DNA of 64,000 bases, taken from the NCBI GenBank assembly GCA_029243025.1, contig JAQWSU010000024.1:62001-126000 (forward strand). The letters are read 5' to 3'. Origin of the DNA: Pirellulaceae bacterium. Lineage in GTDB: Bacteria > Planctomycetota > Planctomycetia > Pirellulales > Pirellulaceae. The notes under the pieces were generated by a model. It worked only from the letters and a program-made list of their open reading frames with translations, made no database searches and had not been told where the DNA came from. Position numbers and translations under genes: made by a program. Shown piece by piece: positions 9,161-18,529 of this stretch. Each line of letters opens with the position of its first letter. Positions within the stretch are counted from its first letter, which is position 1.

Positions 9161-10064
9161 CAGATCTGGATTCTCCAATGGAAAGTTGTGGGTGGATCGA
9201 GGTTCAATTCCACACCGGAATGTTTAAGCTTAGCAGTTGCATTGTAGGCGGGCAAAATTAGGCAAAACCTCCATTCTTATTGTCGAGCCGTCTTCACGAA
9301 GCCCACGAGTGGGTTGAAATTGGTCGACGAGAATTTCTTCGTCAAAGTTTCCGGCTACGTTTCGTGATGCAAGAAAACGATCTGCACTGGATCGGTTCAT
9401 TGTTACCAGATTTATCCCAAAGCGAGACGGAGCATTCTCGCAAAATATCACGAAGATCGGACCGGTTCGGTACCGCGACCAGAATGCATTACCTTAGTTC
9501 TGGTTCGGGTTGTATTAACAATCGGGTGAATCGCTCTTTTTTTCCACGTCCAGAACCGTACTCCGTTATTTGCGAGCTGAATTCGGAGACGATTTTGGAA
9601 AAAGACAGGAAGTTTTCTTTTTTGACTCAGCTGTAAACCTATGGGATTGACCTCCGATTATCAGCCTTTGTGGAAAGGGGATGAATTTTTTTCGGTGATT
9701 TTTAAGGGAAAGGCCACATGCAGAAGGTGTGCAATGTGCGATTGGAAGATAACAAAGAACCAGAAAGTAGTTCAACGTCGCGAGTTTTTTGGTCTCCTCC
9801 ACTCTTTTGGGGTGTGCAACCGGTTTCGATGATGGGGTGTTCTTCAACTCCTGATCGATAGTTCGAGTGTCGCGGGTTTTGATCTCACAATTCTTCAACG
9901 CAATCTTGGATCGTGGCACTTGTTCCAATGAGCGCCATCATGAGAAGATCAGCTTCTCGTATTGTGAGAGTTTGCCCTGATCGCCTGCGCGGACGATGCA
10001 ATGACGAATCACGGATGAACAAGCCAAAGAGAGAACCGTATTTGATGCGGAAGCAAGGGAAATT
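9161..10064. other. Long gene-free divergent region
   Basis: About 900 bases separate the minus-strand operon from the plus-strand sulfatase gene. Short open frames exist on both strands, but none has a signal peptide, family motif or ribosome site. Both strands should carry promoters here. The stretch 9640-9800 is purine-rich (GGAAAGGGGATGAA, AAGGGAAAGG). I see no tRNA, no clear terminator and no long inverted repeat. Confidence 0.4.
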
Positions 10065-11495
10065 ATGAAAACTGGCCATCCTCAGATCTCAATCGCCCGA
10101 TTCGCCACGTGGGCAGTCGTGACCTCCCTGGTCATGATACAAACAACGCTTGAGGCGGAAACGACTCCTCCGCACGTTGTCGTACTTCTCGCTGATGACT
10201 TGGGTTGGGGCGACGTTGGATACCATGGCAGTCAGATTGCCACACCCAACATTGACAAGTTAGCACAAGTCGGTGTGCGACTCGAGCAGTTCTATGTTCA
10301 GCCAGTCTGTTCGCCCACGCGAGGCGCGTTGTTGACAGGTCGTTATCCAATGCGATTGGGTTTGCAATGCGGCGTTGTGCGTCCCTGGGCTGAGCATGGT
10401 TTACCGCAGGATGAGCGTACATTGCCTGCCGCGCTGAAAGAAAACGGTTATCAGACGGCGATCGTTGGTAAATGGCATTTGGGACATAACAAACCCGGGT
10501 TCCTACCCTTGCAGCGCGGATTCGACCAACAGTACGGCCACTATAATGGAGCCCTCGATTACTTCACTCACATTCGTGATGACGGGCACGATTGGCACAA
10601 GAACGACCAGCGCAATGACGACCAAGGTTACACAACCGAACTTATTGGCCGTGAAGCGACGCGGATTATCAAGGAACACGACAAGGAGAAGCCGCTCTTT
10701 CTGTATGTGCCTTTCAATGCGCCCCATACGCCCTTGCAGGCACCGCAAGGATTCATAGACCGATACGCAGATTGGCCGAACAAGCAACGCGCCATCTATG
10801 CTGCGATGGTCACTTGCATGGATCAGGCGATCGGTGATGTGGTTGGGGCGTTAGAAGAAAATGACTTTCCCAGTGATAACACGCTGATTTTCTTTTGTAG
10901 CGATAATGGAGGCATTCCACGGTTCGGCTCTAACCGCGAGCTGAGATCGGGTAAGGGAAGCCTCTACGAAGGAGGTGTGCGCGTTCCGGCGATCATCGTT
11001 TGGAAAGGTCAACTTGAATCGAGTCGCACCGTGGATCAGCCGTTACACATGGTTGACTTGTATCCCACGATTTTGAATCTCGCCGGTGTCAGCCTCCGGC
11101 AGCCCAAGGCGATGGACGGACGAGATGCTTGGCCGACTATTGCAGAGGGAGCGACATCACCTCACGAGTTCATTTTGCATAATGTGACGCCCTTTGGTGG
11201 AGCCCTTCGGATGGGAGATTGGAAGCTCATTCGAAACGGACACGTCGCCGCAAACCATAGATCAAAACCCAAGCGGCAGACTTGGGAGCTATTCAATATT
11301 GCCGACGACCCGTCCGAAAAGAACGACGTCAAGAAAGATCATCCCGATGTCTTTGACAAACTCAAGGCAAAGCTTGTGAAGTTGGCCGACGATTCCGTCC
11401 CACCCAATATTCCACCGAATCGACCGCCTCCCGGATTCAGAGTTCCGAAAGTTTGGGGAGAATCGGGAAGCAACGAGGGCGGGAGCCAATTTTGA
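10065..11495 (+). CDS. Type I sulfatase (arylsulfatase B-like)
   Basis: The protein has 476 residues from the ATG at 10065, preceded by GGGAA. A signal peptide covers residues 1-32. The metal-binding Asp pair lies at residues 44-45 (LLADDLGWGD). The formylglycine signature is C82-S-P-T-R (QPVCSPTRGALLTGRYP), so the canonical CxPxR consensus is intact and maturation to formylglycine is expected. Further sulfatase blocks are GKWHLGHNKPGF and FFCSDNGG. Family S1 sulfatases remove sulfate esters from carbohydrates; the N-acetylgalactosamine-4-sulfatase-like layout suggests a polysaccharide substrate, but the exact one cannot be read from sequence. The gene is isolated, convergent with the ZIP transporter gene. 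It needs an anaerobic or FGE-type activating enzyme, neither of which is in the window. Confidence 0.93.
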   Translation: MKTGHPQISIARFATWAVVTSLVMIQTTLEAETTPPHVVVLLADDLGWGDVGYHGSQIATPNIDKLAQVGVRLEQFYVQPVCSPTRGALLTGRYPMRLGLQCGVVRPWAEHGLPQDERTLPAALKENGYQTAIVGKWHLGHNKPGFLPLQRGFDQQYGHYNGALDYFTHIRDDGHDWHKNDQRNDDQGYTTELIGREATRIIKEHDKEKPLFLYVPFNAPHTPLQAPQGFIDRYADWPNKQRAIYAAMVTCMDQAIGDVVGALEENDFPSDNTLIFFCSDNGGIPRFGSNRELRSGKGSLYEGGVRVPAIIVWKGQLESSRTVDQPLHMVDLYPTILNLAGVSLRQPKAMDGRDAWPTIAEGATSPHEFILHNVTPFGGALRMGDWKLIRNGHVAANHRSKPKRQTWELFNIADDPSEKNDVKKDHPDVFDKLKAKLVKLADDSVPPNIPPNRPPPGFRVPKVWGESGSNEGGSQF

Positions 11496-11536
11496 AGTAC
11501 AAGTCCATTTGAAATTGGACGTTCTTGATCAGGGTG

Positions 11537-12391
11537 TCACATCCAGATTGCCACGATCGCCATCAGGCCTGCGCCCACCAGTGCCCAGATGAGCCGGCTG
11601 CCGCGGTTGCTGCCACCGGGGAAGAACTCCTCACGCACGATGTCGAGCGTTGCGATGTAAAGGAAGGTCCCAGCGGCGACGGCCTTGAACCATGCTTCGG
11701 CGGCCCCACTCCCTTCGCCGAACAGATCGATTGCGATGCCGCCCAGGATGACACCCAAGGGGGTGCTACCGACGAAGACCAGGAGCGATGGAATCCGCTT
11801 GCGAGGTGGTACGGCAGCTTTTCGGAAGGTGGATCCAAGGGCGAAGCCGGCGGCTCCCTTGTGGGCGAGGATGGCGACTAGAAGCACGCCCGCTCCTGCG
11901 GCAGTCGAGATGCCTAGCGTCACCCCGGCAATCAGGCTGTGGATCGAGAGGGTCACAAGCAGCAGGTAGGGAGCGATCCCACTCTGGTTTCCGGCGTTCA
12001 GCAGGGCGGCGGATTCAGGATCCGTGCTCGTACTCCCGGCTTCCATTGATCTGGGGATCACCCGCTCAAGGCCAAGCACGAGGATGAAAGCCAGAGTCGC
12101 GATGCTGTAGGCGGCTGGGTATTCGAGCTGCGGATAAGCGGTTGAGAAGCCATGATTCGCATCGGCGAGGAGGTGGATGAGTCCCGCGGCGAGCAGCACG
12201 CCGCCAGCGAAACTGTTGCCGTAGGCGATCGTGCGTCCCTTGCCGCCGCGGCCAGCCAGCCAGGGGGCAAAGACGCCGGCGCTGCCAACGGTCGCAATCA
12301 ATGCCGCCCAGAGCAGGATCATGAGGAGTCCGGTTGGGTCAGGGGTAGTGGTTGTCGAGAGCATATGTGGCTGCATTGTATATTTTCGCAT
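11537..12391 (-). CDS. ZIP-family metal transporter
   Basis: The protein has about 284 residues from the ATG at 12391. Starts at 12376 and 12364 are equally possible because none has a strong ribosome site. Roughly eight hydrophobic segments are visible, beginning LLMILLWAALIATVGSAGVF. The two hallmark ZIP helices are present: TM4 SIHSLIAGVTLGIS with the His-Ser pair and TM5 ILAHKGAAGFALGS with the His-Lys pair; this is the pattern of the ZIP II/human ZIP1-3 type. Such proteins import zinc, iron or other divalent metals into the cytoplasm. The nearby PTPS-like and FhcA products are zinc proteins, but a functional link is only a guess. No Zur/Fur box could be identified by eye. Confidence 0.85.
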   Translation of the reverse strand: MRKYTMQPHMLSTTTTPDPTGLLMILLWAALIATVGSAGVFAPWLAGRGGKGRTIAYGNSFAGGVLLAAGLIHLLADANHGFSTAYPQLEYPAAYSIATLAFILVLGLERVIPRSMEAGSTSTDPESAALLNAGNQSGIAPYLLLVTLSIHSLIAGVTLGISTAAGAGVLLVAILAHKGAAGFALGSTFRKAAVPPRKRIPSLLVFVGSTPLGVILGGIAIDLFGEGSGAAEAWFKAVAAGTFLYIATLDIVREEFFPGGSNRGSRLIWALVGAGLMAIVAIWM

Positions 12392-12649
12392 TGAGTGAAG
12401 AAACGGGGACGCGAGTTGATTTTGACGTAGCTGAGACAGACTGAATAGAAAACCTATGGAAGCAAACAACCCAGTCTTGTTGACTGTGTCAACAAGTGGT
12501 CTGACGCGGAATTACCGAACGGTTCCAAATGCGAGGATCAATTTTGCTCCGGTGGCGGTGATGCTGAACCGGCGACTCGAGAAATGCGAGACCCCATTCG
12601 CACGGCTTACAACGGTTTGCTCGAGCAATGTCGGAATTCTCCTCCGCCG

Positions 12650-13129
12650 TCAATCTACTCCGACCCCGCCAGACTCAGCGACGCTTGCTGGAGAGCTCAC
12701 TGACAGTAACCGCGCCTCGCCAAAGGCCTCTTCGGTCTCCCAAATCACGACGCGTGTTGCCTGCACATTGGTATCACTTAACACCTCCGGGCAAATGACT
12801 TCCAACAAGTAGCGAGCCATGTTTTCCGCGGTTGGATTGTAAGGCAATTCGTAGTACTTGCAGGGCTCAGTCAACTTAATGGCCTGAAGGCCATTTTCGT
12901 CAGCTTTATTGAGGATGAAACCATGATCCCAATGCTCATCCAACCAACCCTTAAACCGCGACTTGAGTTCGGCGAAGTCGATTATCCGGCCGACGGAGTC
13001 GACGCTATGGCTGGTGACGTAGAAGTCGGCAACATAGTTATGACCGTGAAGAAATTCACACTTACCACCGTGTTGGTAAAGACGATGTCCCGCACAAAAC
13101 TTGATGCGACGCATAATCTCCAGGTTCAT
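12650..13129 (-). CDS. queD: 6-carboxytetrahydropterin synthase / PTPS-like (QueD family)
   Basis: The protein has 159 residues. Zinc ligands H15 (CAGHRL), H28 and H30 (FLHGHNY) and the catalytic Cys C24 (GGKCEFLHGH) are all present, as is the WDHGFILN segment and the final Glu-rich WETEEAFGEA loop. The family includes QueD (queuosine/deazapurine pathway, from dihydroneopterin triphosphate) and PTPS proteins of pterin pathways. The insertion of DFAELKSRFKGWLDEHWDHG is standard. Its neighbour, 230 bases upstream on the same strand, is FhcA of the methanopterin-linked C1 pathway, so a role in pterin supply is possible. With no queC/E/F beside it, the queuosine assignment rests on family alone. 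Confidence 0.85.
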   Translation of the reverse strand: MNLEIMRRIKFCAGHRLYQHGGKCEFLHGHNYVADFYVTSHSVDSVGRIIDFAELKSRFKGWLDEHWDHGFILNKADENGLQAIKLTEPCKYYELPYNPTAENMARYLLEVICPEVLSDTNVQATRVVIWETEEAFGEARLLSVSSPASVAESGGVGVD

Positions 13130-13359
13130 GATCGCCTCTCTGAAAGGAATTACGAAACTGCAAACTAGTTGGTTGCCTTAACCCGTATCGGCCTCATCCC
13201 AAAATACGAACATGAGTTCAGGAAGCGACGCGGGTTACTGTGGTGAATCTAATTGGCGTCCTGAATCGAGTGACCACATCGGCGAAAGTCTTGAATGCAC
13301 TCCTGTAACGTCAATGGATTGTTGGCTGAGTTTTGTCATGGGGGCGGGGGATTCGCCAT

Positions 13360-15024
13360 CTAAGTTCGCTCGCACATGACTTGCTCTGCGTTATGCAAAT
13401 AATCAGCGGATACAGGATAATTGCGGAAGCGGATCGAGTAATATTGCTCGAACCATTCGCGAATGTCGCGTTCCGCACCTCGGTCGAACTCGGGGGCAAC
13501 GTGAAACGTTTTGCCAAAGTGGTTGTGTCGGATGTCGCCTTGTTCGACGATGATGTTCCCCGATTTAATGACGTAGCGGGGTAATTCGAACATCGTTTGT
13601 TTGTTCTCGTGAGGCGTATAGATCGTGATATCCGCGTCGGCGCCCACGCCAAGGTGCCCTTTGTGTTTTAAGCCCAAAAGTTTTGCAGGACTTGCACGGG
13701 TAATGATGGCGATTTCGTTTAAGGTGTATTCACGGTCGAGGTCGGCCAATACGGAACCAGCACGGACCTTGGGGTGAATCGTCTTCATGAAGTCCTTGCG
13801 ATAAGTCCGATCCATAAGCAGCCGAATCACCTGCGGGTATGCGAGGAAGGTTCCGCCGTTGGGGTGGTCGGTGCTCATGGCAATGCGCCATGGGTCATCG
13901 ATCAGCAGGTACCATTCCAAGCCGACCGCCCATTGCCAAGCGTGAACCATACTCATGTTGCGGTACTTGATCGGTGCAATGCCACAGCCTGATTCCATCT
14001 CCGTGTCGGAACTGAACCACTTCGTACCGAAAACATTGTGTAAGAAGTAACCTAACGGTCCGTCACCGGTCATGCTGGTGGTATCGCCAAAAACAATGTG
14101 TCCAACATCAACGGTGATGTTATCGTGCGAGTTGACGTAGTCGACCAACGGTTGGACTCGCGAGCAGAAAGTGTCTTCATCGCCATCACCGCCGCCATAG
14201 CTATGGAACTGGATATGCGTGATGTGTCCCCGATGCCCCTCAAGGGCTTCCATCGTCCGCATCGTTGTTTCCCAGTTGCCTGGAAGCCCAAGATTGTTCG
14301 CATGGATATGAACGGGGTGCGGCATGTGTAATTCATCAACGGCTTGGGCCAGCCCGCGGATGATTTGTCGCGGCGTAACGCCAAAATGGTCGACCACTTC
14401 ATCAACCGTGTGAACATTACCAGCAGCTCGATGCTTCCAAACTTCGACTCCACCTGGGTTCACTAACTTGATGGCGTAGGCTTTCGCGGCGCCCGTTAAC
14501 CACCCGACAAAGGCTCTGAGTTTCTCAGGCTCCTTGTCCGCGATCGACTTCATCACGTAGTGATTGTTTCCCAGTAAGGTAAAAAAACCTTTGTCGATGC
14601 AGGGGGTGTCGGCGAGTTCCTCGTGAGCATGTCTCGCGGAAAGCGGTGGAACGGCGGCGTCAAAGGCTGTGGTGTAGCCAAGCCCCGCATATTTGTAGCC
14701 GGTAGCGAATGTGCTCGGCACGCTACCCATCGTGCCACTATGGGTGGTTGCCGTTCGGATGACCTTCTCCGAATTTCGCTTGTCCTCGGGCCGCATCTTC
14801 CGAGCCGCATTCACCTTCGGTCCGGCGAAATGACTGTGCATGTCGATCCCGCCCGGCATCACGACCATCCCGCTGGCGTTCAAGGTTCGGGTCGGACGCA
14901 CCGAAGGATCGGAAGGTGGCGAAGTAATTTTGCCGTCTTGAATCCAAATGTCATGGACTTGACCGTCCAGATTATTGATCGGATCAAAAACATAACCACC
15001 GTCTATTTTGAAAAACTCAGACAT
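13360..15024 (-). CDS. fhcA: Formyltransferase/hydrolase complex subunit A (formylmethanofuran dehydrogenase subunit A family)
   Basis: The protein has 554 residues from the ATG at 15024, giving MSEFFKIDGGYVFDP. The extra 17 upstream codons look non-coding. It is an amidohydrolase-fold protein with the family features: H63 and H65 in GGIDMHSHFAG, the block GYKYAGLGYTTAFDAAVPP, HIHANNLGLPGN, ITHIQFHSYGG and STDHPNGG near residue 385. These correspond to the binuclear metal site of FwdA/FmdA, which hydrolyses formyl-methanofuran to formate. In methylotrophs and planctomycetes the FhcABCD complex completes H4MPT-linked formaldehyde oxidation. Subunits B, C and D are not in the window, as in other planctomycetes where these genes are scattered. 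Confidence 0.92.
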   Translation of the reverse strand: MSEFFKIDGGYVFDPINNLDGQVHDIWIQDGKITSPPSDPSVRPTRTLNASGMVVMPGGIDMHSHFAGPKVNAARKMRPEDKRNSEKVIRTATTHSGTMGSVPSTFATGYKYAGLGYTTAFDAAVPPLSARHAHEELADTPCIDKGFFTLLGNNHYVMKSIADKEPEKLRAFVGWLTGAAKAYAIKLVNPGGVEVWKHRAAGNVHTVDEVVDHFGVTPRQIIRGLAQAVDELHMPHPVHIHANNLGLPGNWETTMRTMEALEGHRGHITHIQFHSYGGGDGDEDTFCSRVQPLVDYVNSHDNITVDVGHIVFGDTTSMTGDGPLGYFLHNVFGTKWFSSDTEMESGCGIAPIKYRNMSMVHAWQWAVGLEWYLLIDDPWRIAMSTDHPNGGTFLAYPQVIRLLMDRTYRKDFMKTIHPKVRAGSVLADLDREYTLNEIAIITRASPAKLLGLKHKGHLGVGADADITIYTPHENKQTMFELPRYVIKSGNIIVEQGDIRHNHFGKTFHVAPEFDRGAERDIREWFEQYYSIRFRNYPVSADYLHNAEQVMCERT

Positions 15025-15708
15025 TGATGTCGTCGGAGACCCCAAATTCAGCAGGCATGAAGTAAAGCAGAACAAACGACTCGTGAAGAGCTAGGCTCGA
15101 GACCTCACCCCTATAAAAGCAGTGTAATCGATATGCACCTGCAATATGATTGCAAAAACGATCTTTCATCCTAAACTTTACGACTCGGGTTGGCAATCAC
15201 ATACTTCGCTTCATTCATCCTGTGAAATGCGAATGGAACTTGATAGGCATGCCAGCTTCTTGAACTTCCTTGCAGGTTTGGGGTGACGCAAATTAGCACA
15301 AGTCAAAGACAAGTATCCGGTTTGCACCAAGTGCGGATCGAGATACCCAAGGAAATGGTCTTCGACGTTCGGGAAACAAAAGAGCGGTCATTCCGCAGGA
15401 AAATGTGAGACGCTGACCAATCAGCTGGTTTCAAGCTCGTCAGTTTGTCCGAGCCGGGCGACCATCAGGATGCACCGCCCGCCCAATAGAGCGATGAGAC
15501 GAGCTGCTTCATCAATTGCGGTAGGCGGCGAACGTCAAGGACCTGATCGGACCTTCCGAGATCCGGATTGGCTCAGGCAGTTCAACGATCTTGCCTGGCT
15601 GGCGGCAAAAACGGCTCCCGTCCCCGTTTTCCCCCGACGGAAATGTTGACCGCCTTGACGGCAGCTTCGAGCTTAGCCCAGCCCGCATCCCACCCCTATC
15701 GGGTGGTT
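15025..15708. other. Intergenic region with REP-like element
   Basis: About 680 bases between minus-strand genes. The right part holds the REP-like element at 15591-15632 (listed separately). At 15284-15420 the plus strand has a stop-free stretch with a CxxC knuckle (VCTKCGSRYP, then SGHSAGKC), but no start or family match was seen, and I treat it as chance or remnant. No terminator is obvious. Confidence 0.35.
15591..15632. repeat. REP-like palindromic element, copy 1
   Basis: The core GGCTCCCGTCCCCGTTTTC is preceded by GCGGCAAAA and recurs almost identically at 50777-50815, next to a decayed REP-associated tyrosine transposase. The core AAAACGG-CTCCCGTCC-CCGTTTT can form a 7-bp hairpin. 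The shared flank (GCCTGGCTGGCGGCAAAA here, GCCTAGCTTGCGGCAAAA there) shows homology beyond the palindrome. A mobile REP sequence is the simplest reading. Confidence 0.6.
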
Positions 15709-17985
15709 CTAGTGGAGCGACACGGGCGTCAGATTTTGGACCTGAAACTCGTCTTCATCCTCGACGATCCGAATTAGAACGTCCGCAGGTAGGTCGTGGA
15801 ATTCTTGGGTTTTTCCAGAGGTCGGCCAAAATATTTCTAGCCGCTGCACATTCTCGGCTTTTCCTATGCCAATGGTTTGCCTCAACGGATTGGCGCCAAA
15901 GCTTCCTCCGCTATTCACCGTGCGGAAAATCTGCGAATCCCGACCATCGATCGTGACCTTGATTTGGGCGCCGATCGCTGATCGATTGCTTTGAGTACCA
16001 ATTAGCCGAACGGCGATCCAGTGATTTGCTGATCCCGGATTTTCGAAGAGGGCGTCGCTAAATCGATCGCCCGGATAAGCGCCGCCCAATTGCGCGTACA
16101 CATCCTGATCGCCGTCATTGTCCAAGTCGGCAAAGGCGATTCCGTGGCCCTTTTGAAGGTGCCCGAAACCTCCACTGAAGGTGATGTCTGCAAATCGCTC
16201 ACCTCCTTGATTGTGGTACATCACGTTGGGCATCAATGCTTCGTAGTCCGGATAGCCGGTGCCGAGGTAGAAATCGAGATATCCGTCGTTGTCCAGGTCT
16301 CCGAAATTCACCCCCATTGGCAAAACGTGCTGTTCGAGATTCGCTTGCCGGGCGACATCGCGGAAGCGACCCGACCCGTTGCCTTGGTAAAGACGTGCTG
16401 TTTCGCCCTTGAACGAAACTCCCATGTAGCTGTCCACGACGTTGGCCAAAGATTTTGAGCCCCCCAGGTTCGTGGCGACGTAGATATCAAGATGGCCATC
16501 GTTGTTGTAGTCCCAAAACCAGGTTGGGAAGCTCGCCTTGGGTAGTGCTACGCCTGCCTGTTCGGCCACGTCGACAAATGTGCCATCACCCTGGTTGTGA
16601 TAAAGGCGGTTCAGACCCAGCATATTCGAAACGTACAAATCTGGGAATCTATCGTGGTCGTAGTCGCCCCACGAAACTCCCTTAGCAAATCGCCAGTTCT
16701 CAACACCGGCGGATGCGGCCACATCGGTAAAGGTACCATCGCCATTGTTGTGAAACAGTTGGCTGGGAGCATGCACGTCGCCGTAGTGTTCATTGCCAAC
16801 GTAAAGGTCCAGGTACCCATCGTTGTCGTAGTCGGCCCACGCGCCAGTTTGTGTCGGATGCGACTTTGACTCCAACCCCGCCGCGAACGTTACATCCGAG
16901 AAAGTCCCATCGCCATTATTGCGCAGAAGCGAGTTGGGATGTCGGCCTGATTCTCCGCACCAGGCACCGCGGAACACGAAAATATCGACATGTCCGTCGT
17001 TATTGTAGTCCGCTTGTTCCATGTTAATGCCGCCGAGTATCCCAGCCAATTGGGACTCTTCCGTGGCATCGTTAAAGGAGCCGTCCCCATTGCTCAGAAA
17101 GCAACGCATTTGCCCAGTAGGGTCGTATGTGGATGCCATGATATCCAGGTGCAAATCACCGTTGAAGTCGTCGACAATCACGCCACCTAGTAGGTTAAAC
17201 GTTTCAAGGTCCATCTTCGGAGCCACATTGACAAACCGTGGCCAGGCCTCGTCGGAATTGAACACGTCGGGAGAGATGCGATATTCGTGCGGTACATCAT
17301 GCGGATAGCCCTCGATCGTCATGTGTGCCAGGTTTAGCAGCCACTTTGACTTCAACCAAACCGGTGATGTCGTGGATGCATTTGCAAGGACTTCTTCGAA
17401 AAATTGAATGGCTTGTTTGGAACCCTGTCGCCGTCGGTGGATTCCCTCGCCGCGGATTGGCATGATGCAACTGTCAGCGGTATTTTGTGCGCAACAATTT
17501 TGCGATTCTCCCAGTCGCAGGTAGGCAAGCGCCAACCGGTAACGGAGTTCGTTCTCTGCCTCTAGAGGAATTTTTCCGGATAGTTTCGGTAGCAGTTCAT
17601 AGGCTTTGGTGAGCGTATCAATCGCGTCTGCTTCGCTGCCTTGTTTTGCTTCTTCTCGCGCTAATCGAACATACCCGATGAGCCAATGCTTGAAGTTCGT
17701 CTGTGGATCCATGGCAGCCAAGCGGTTTTTCCAAACCTCAACGTTTTTGGATCCCAGCCAAGGATGCTCGGTGGGGGCCTTGTCTGCGATCTGCCGCAAT
17801 CGCATTAGCATCTTGGTGTGGCTGGCAGGCTGAACCCGCGGCTCTTTGGAGACGGTTGCCGAAAGCACTTCTGTTGAATTTGCTTGCAGGGCCTCCTCGG
17901 AACTCTGCCGACAGCCCAAGCCCGCCGACAGCCCGATCGCCAAGAATACCATGACCCAGCAACCACCCGGTGGCTGAGAATTCAT
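15709..17985 (-). CDS. FG-GAP / ASPIC-UnbV (CRTAC1-like) lipoprotein
   Basis: The protein has 758 residues from the ATG at 17985; the frame opens further upstream but the lipoprotein signal begins here. The signal ends in a lipobox with Cys at residue 25 (GLSAGLGC), so the mature protein is probably lipid-anchored. Residues about 60-220 are TPR-like helices with a Cys-rich insertion (NCCAQNTADSC). Seven calcium-binding FG-GAP/VCBS units follow, such as DYNNDGHVDIFVF, DYDNDGYLDLYVG and DLDNDGYLDFYLG, making a beta-propeller. The C-terminus is an ASPIC/UnbV domain (PF07593; AIGAQIKVTIDG, RTVNSGGSFG, WPTSGKTQEF). The family is widespread in planctomycetes and probably binds ligands or partners outside the cell; no enzyme activity is implied. 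Confidence 0.92.
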   Translation of the reverse strand: MNSQPPGGCWVMVFLAIGLSAGLGCRQSSEEALQANSTEVLSATVSKEPRVQPASHTKMLMRLRQIADKAPTEHPWLGSKNVEVWKNRLAAMDPQTNFKHWLIGYVRLAREEAKQGSEADAIDTLTKAYELLPKLSGKIPLEAENELRYRLALAYLRLGESQNCCAQNTADSCIMPIRGEGIHRRRQGSKQAIQFFEEVLANASTTSPVWLKSKWLLNLAHMTIEGYPHDVPHEYRISPDVFNSDEAWPRFVNVAPKMDLETFNLLGGVIVDDFNGDLHLDIMASTYDPTGQMRCFLSNGDGSFNDATEESQLAGILGGINMEQADYNNDGHVDIFVFRGAWCGESGRHPNSLLRNNGDGTFSDVTFAAGLESKSHPTQTGAWADYDNDGYLDLYVGNEHYGDVHAPSQLFHNNGDGTFTDVAASAGVENWRFAKGVSWGDYDHDRFPDLYVSNMLGLNRLYHNQGDGTFVDVAEQAGVALPKASFPTWFWDYNNDGHLDIYVATNLGGSKSLANVVDSYMGVSFKGETARLYQGNGSGRFRDVARQANLEQHVLPMGVNFGDLDNDGYLDFYLGTGYPDYEALMPNVMYHNQGGERFADITFSGGFGHLQKGHGIAFADLDNDGDQDVYAQLGGAYPGDRFSDALFENPGSANHWIAVRLIGTQSNRSAIGAQIKVTIDGRDSQIFRTVNSGGSFGANPLRQTIGIGKAENVQRLEIFWPTSGKTQEFHDLPADVLIRIVEDEDEFQVQNLTPVSLH

Positions 17986-18346
17986 AACGGACCAATGTTT
18001 TTTAATCACGTGGCGAACCAACAAGCTGGCAGGACCTGATTGAGCAGCGGCGCGGAAAATGTTCTGCTTGGTTGTTCCAGTATAATCGTATCAAAGCCAA
18101 TTTGCAGCAGACTGCCAGACTGGTCACCGTCTGGATGCCAAAGCTCGACCTGTCACGCAAGTGGTTTTTTGACGTGGAGCCGGTTGATGCTGTTTGTACG
18201 TCTGACCGGCCAGAAGTTAATTTGATCCGGTCTAATTCATATCGCCATTTTTGATAGGGACGAACACGCTACGTCAAAAAAAACTGGCATGGCCCAACTC
18301 TTCCTTCGCAATTAATTCTGAAAAAAAATGGTTGCTGGATACTGGC

Positions 18347-18529
18347 ATGCGTGAAGCCGAAGCGGCATTCATTCGAATTGTTGCCGTGGCGACGATCGTC
18401 TTTGTCATGGCCTCGTACGCGGCGATGGCGGCTACCGACGAAAGCGAAACGGCCGAACGAAAAGAGTCCTTTATGCAGCCGGCTGAGGAATGGGCCTTTG
18501 AAGCTCACAAGCATGTGGCCATTTCCTAA
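18347..18529 (+). CDS. Possible 60-residue secreted peptide or 5' end of a decayed gene
   Basis: This frame encodes a signal-peptide-like N-terminus (IRIVAVATIVFVMASYAAMAA) followed by a charged tail (TDESETAERKES), and stops just before the first recognisable part of the CotH pseudogene. It could be the start of that once longer gene or a separate small secreted protein. There is no clear ribosome site. Confidence is low. Confidence 0.25.
   Translation: MREAEAAFIRIVAVATIVFVMASYAAMAATDESETAERKESFMQPAEEWAFEAHKHVAIS

Noticed and set aside
9196-9220. GGTTCAATTCC resembling a tRNA T-loop
   Set aside because: The flanking five-base arms do not pair and no acceptor or anticodon arm could be drawn.
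15284-15420. A CxxC knuckle frame (VCTKCG)
   Set aside because: A stop-free run of about 65 codons with no start, no second half and no family match.
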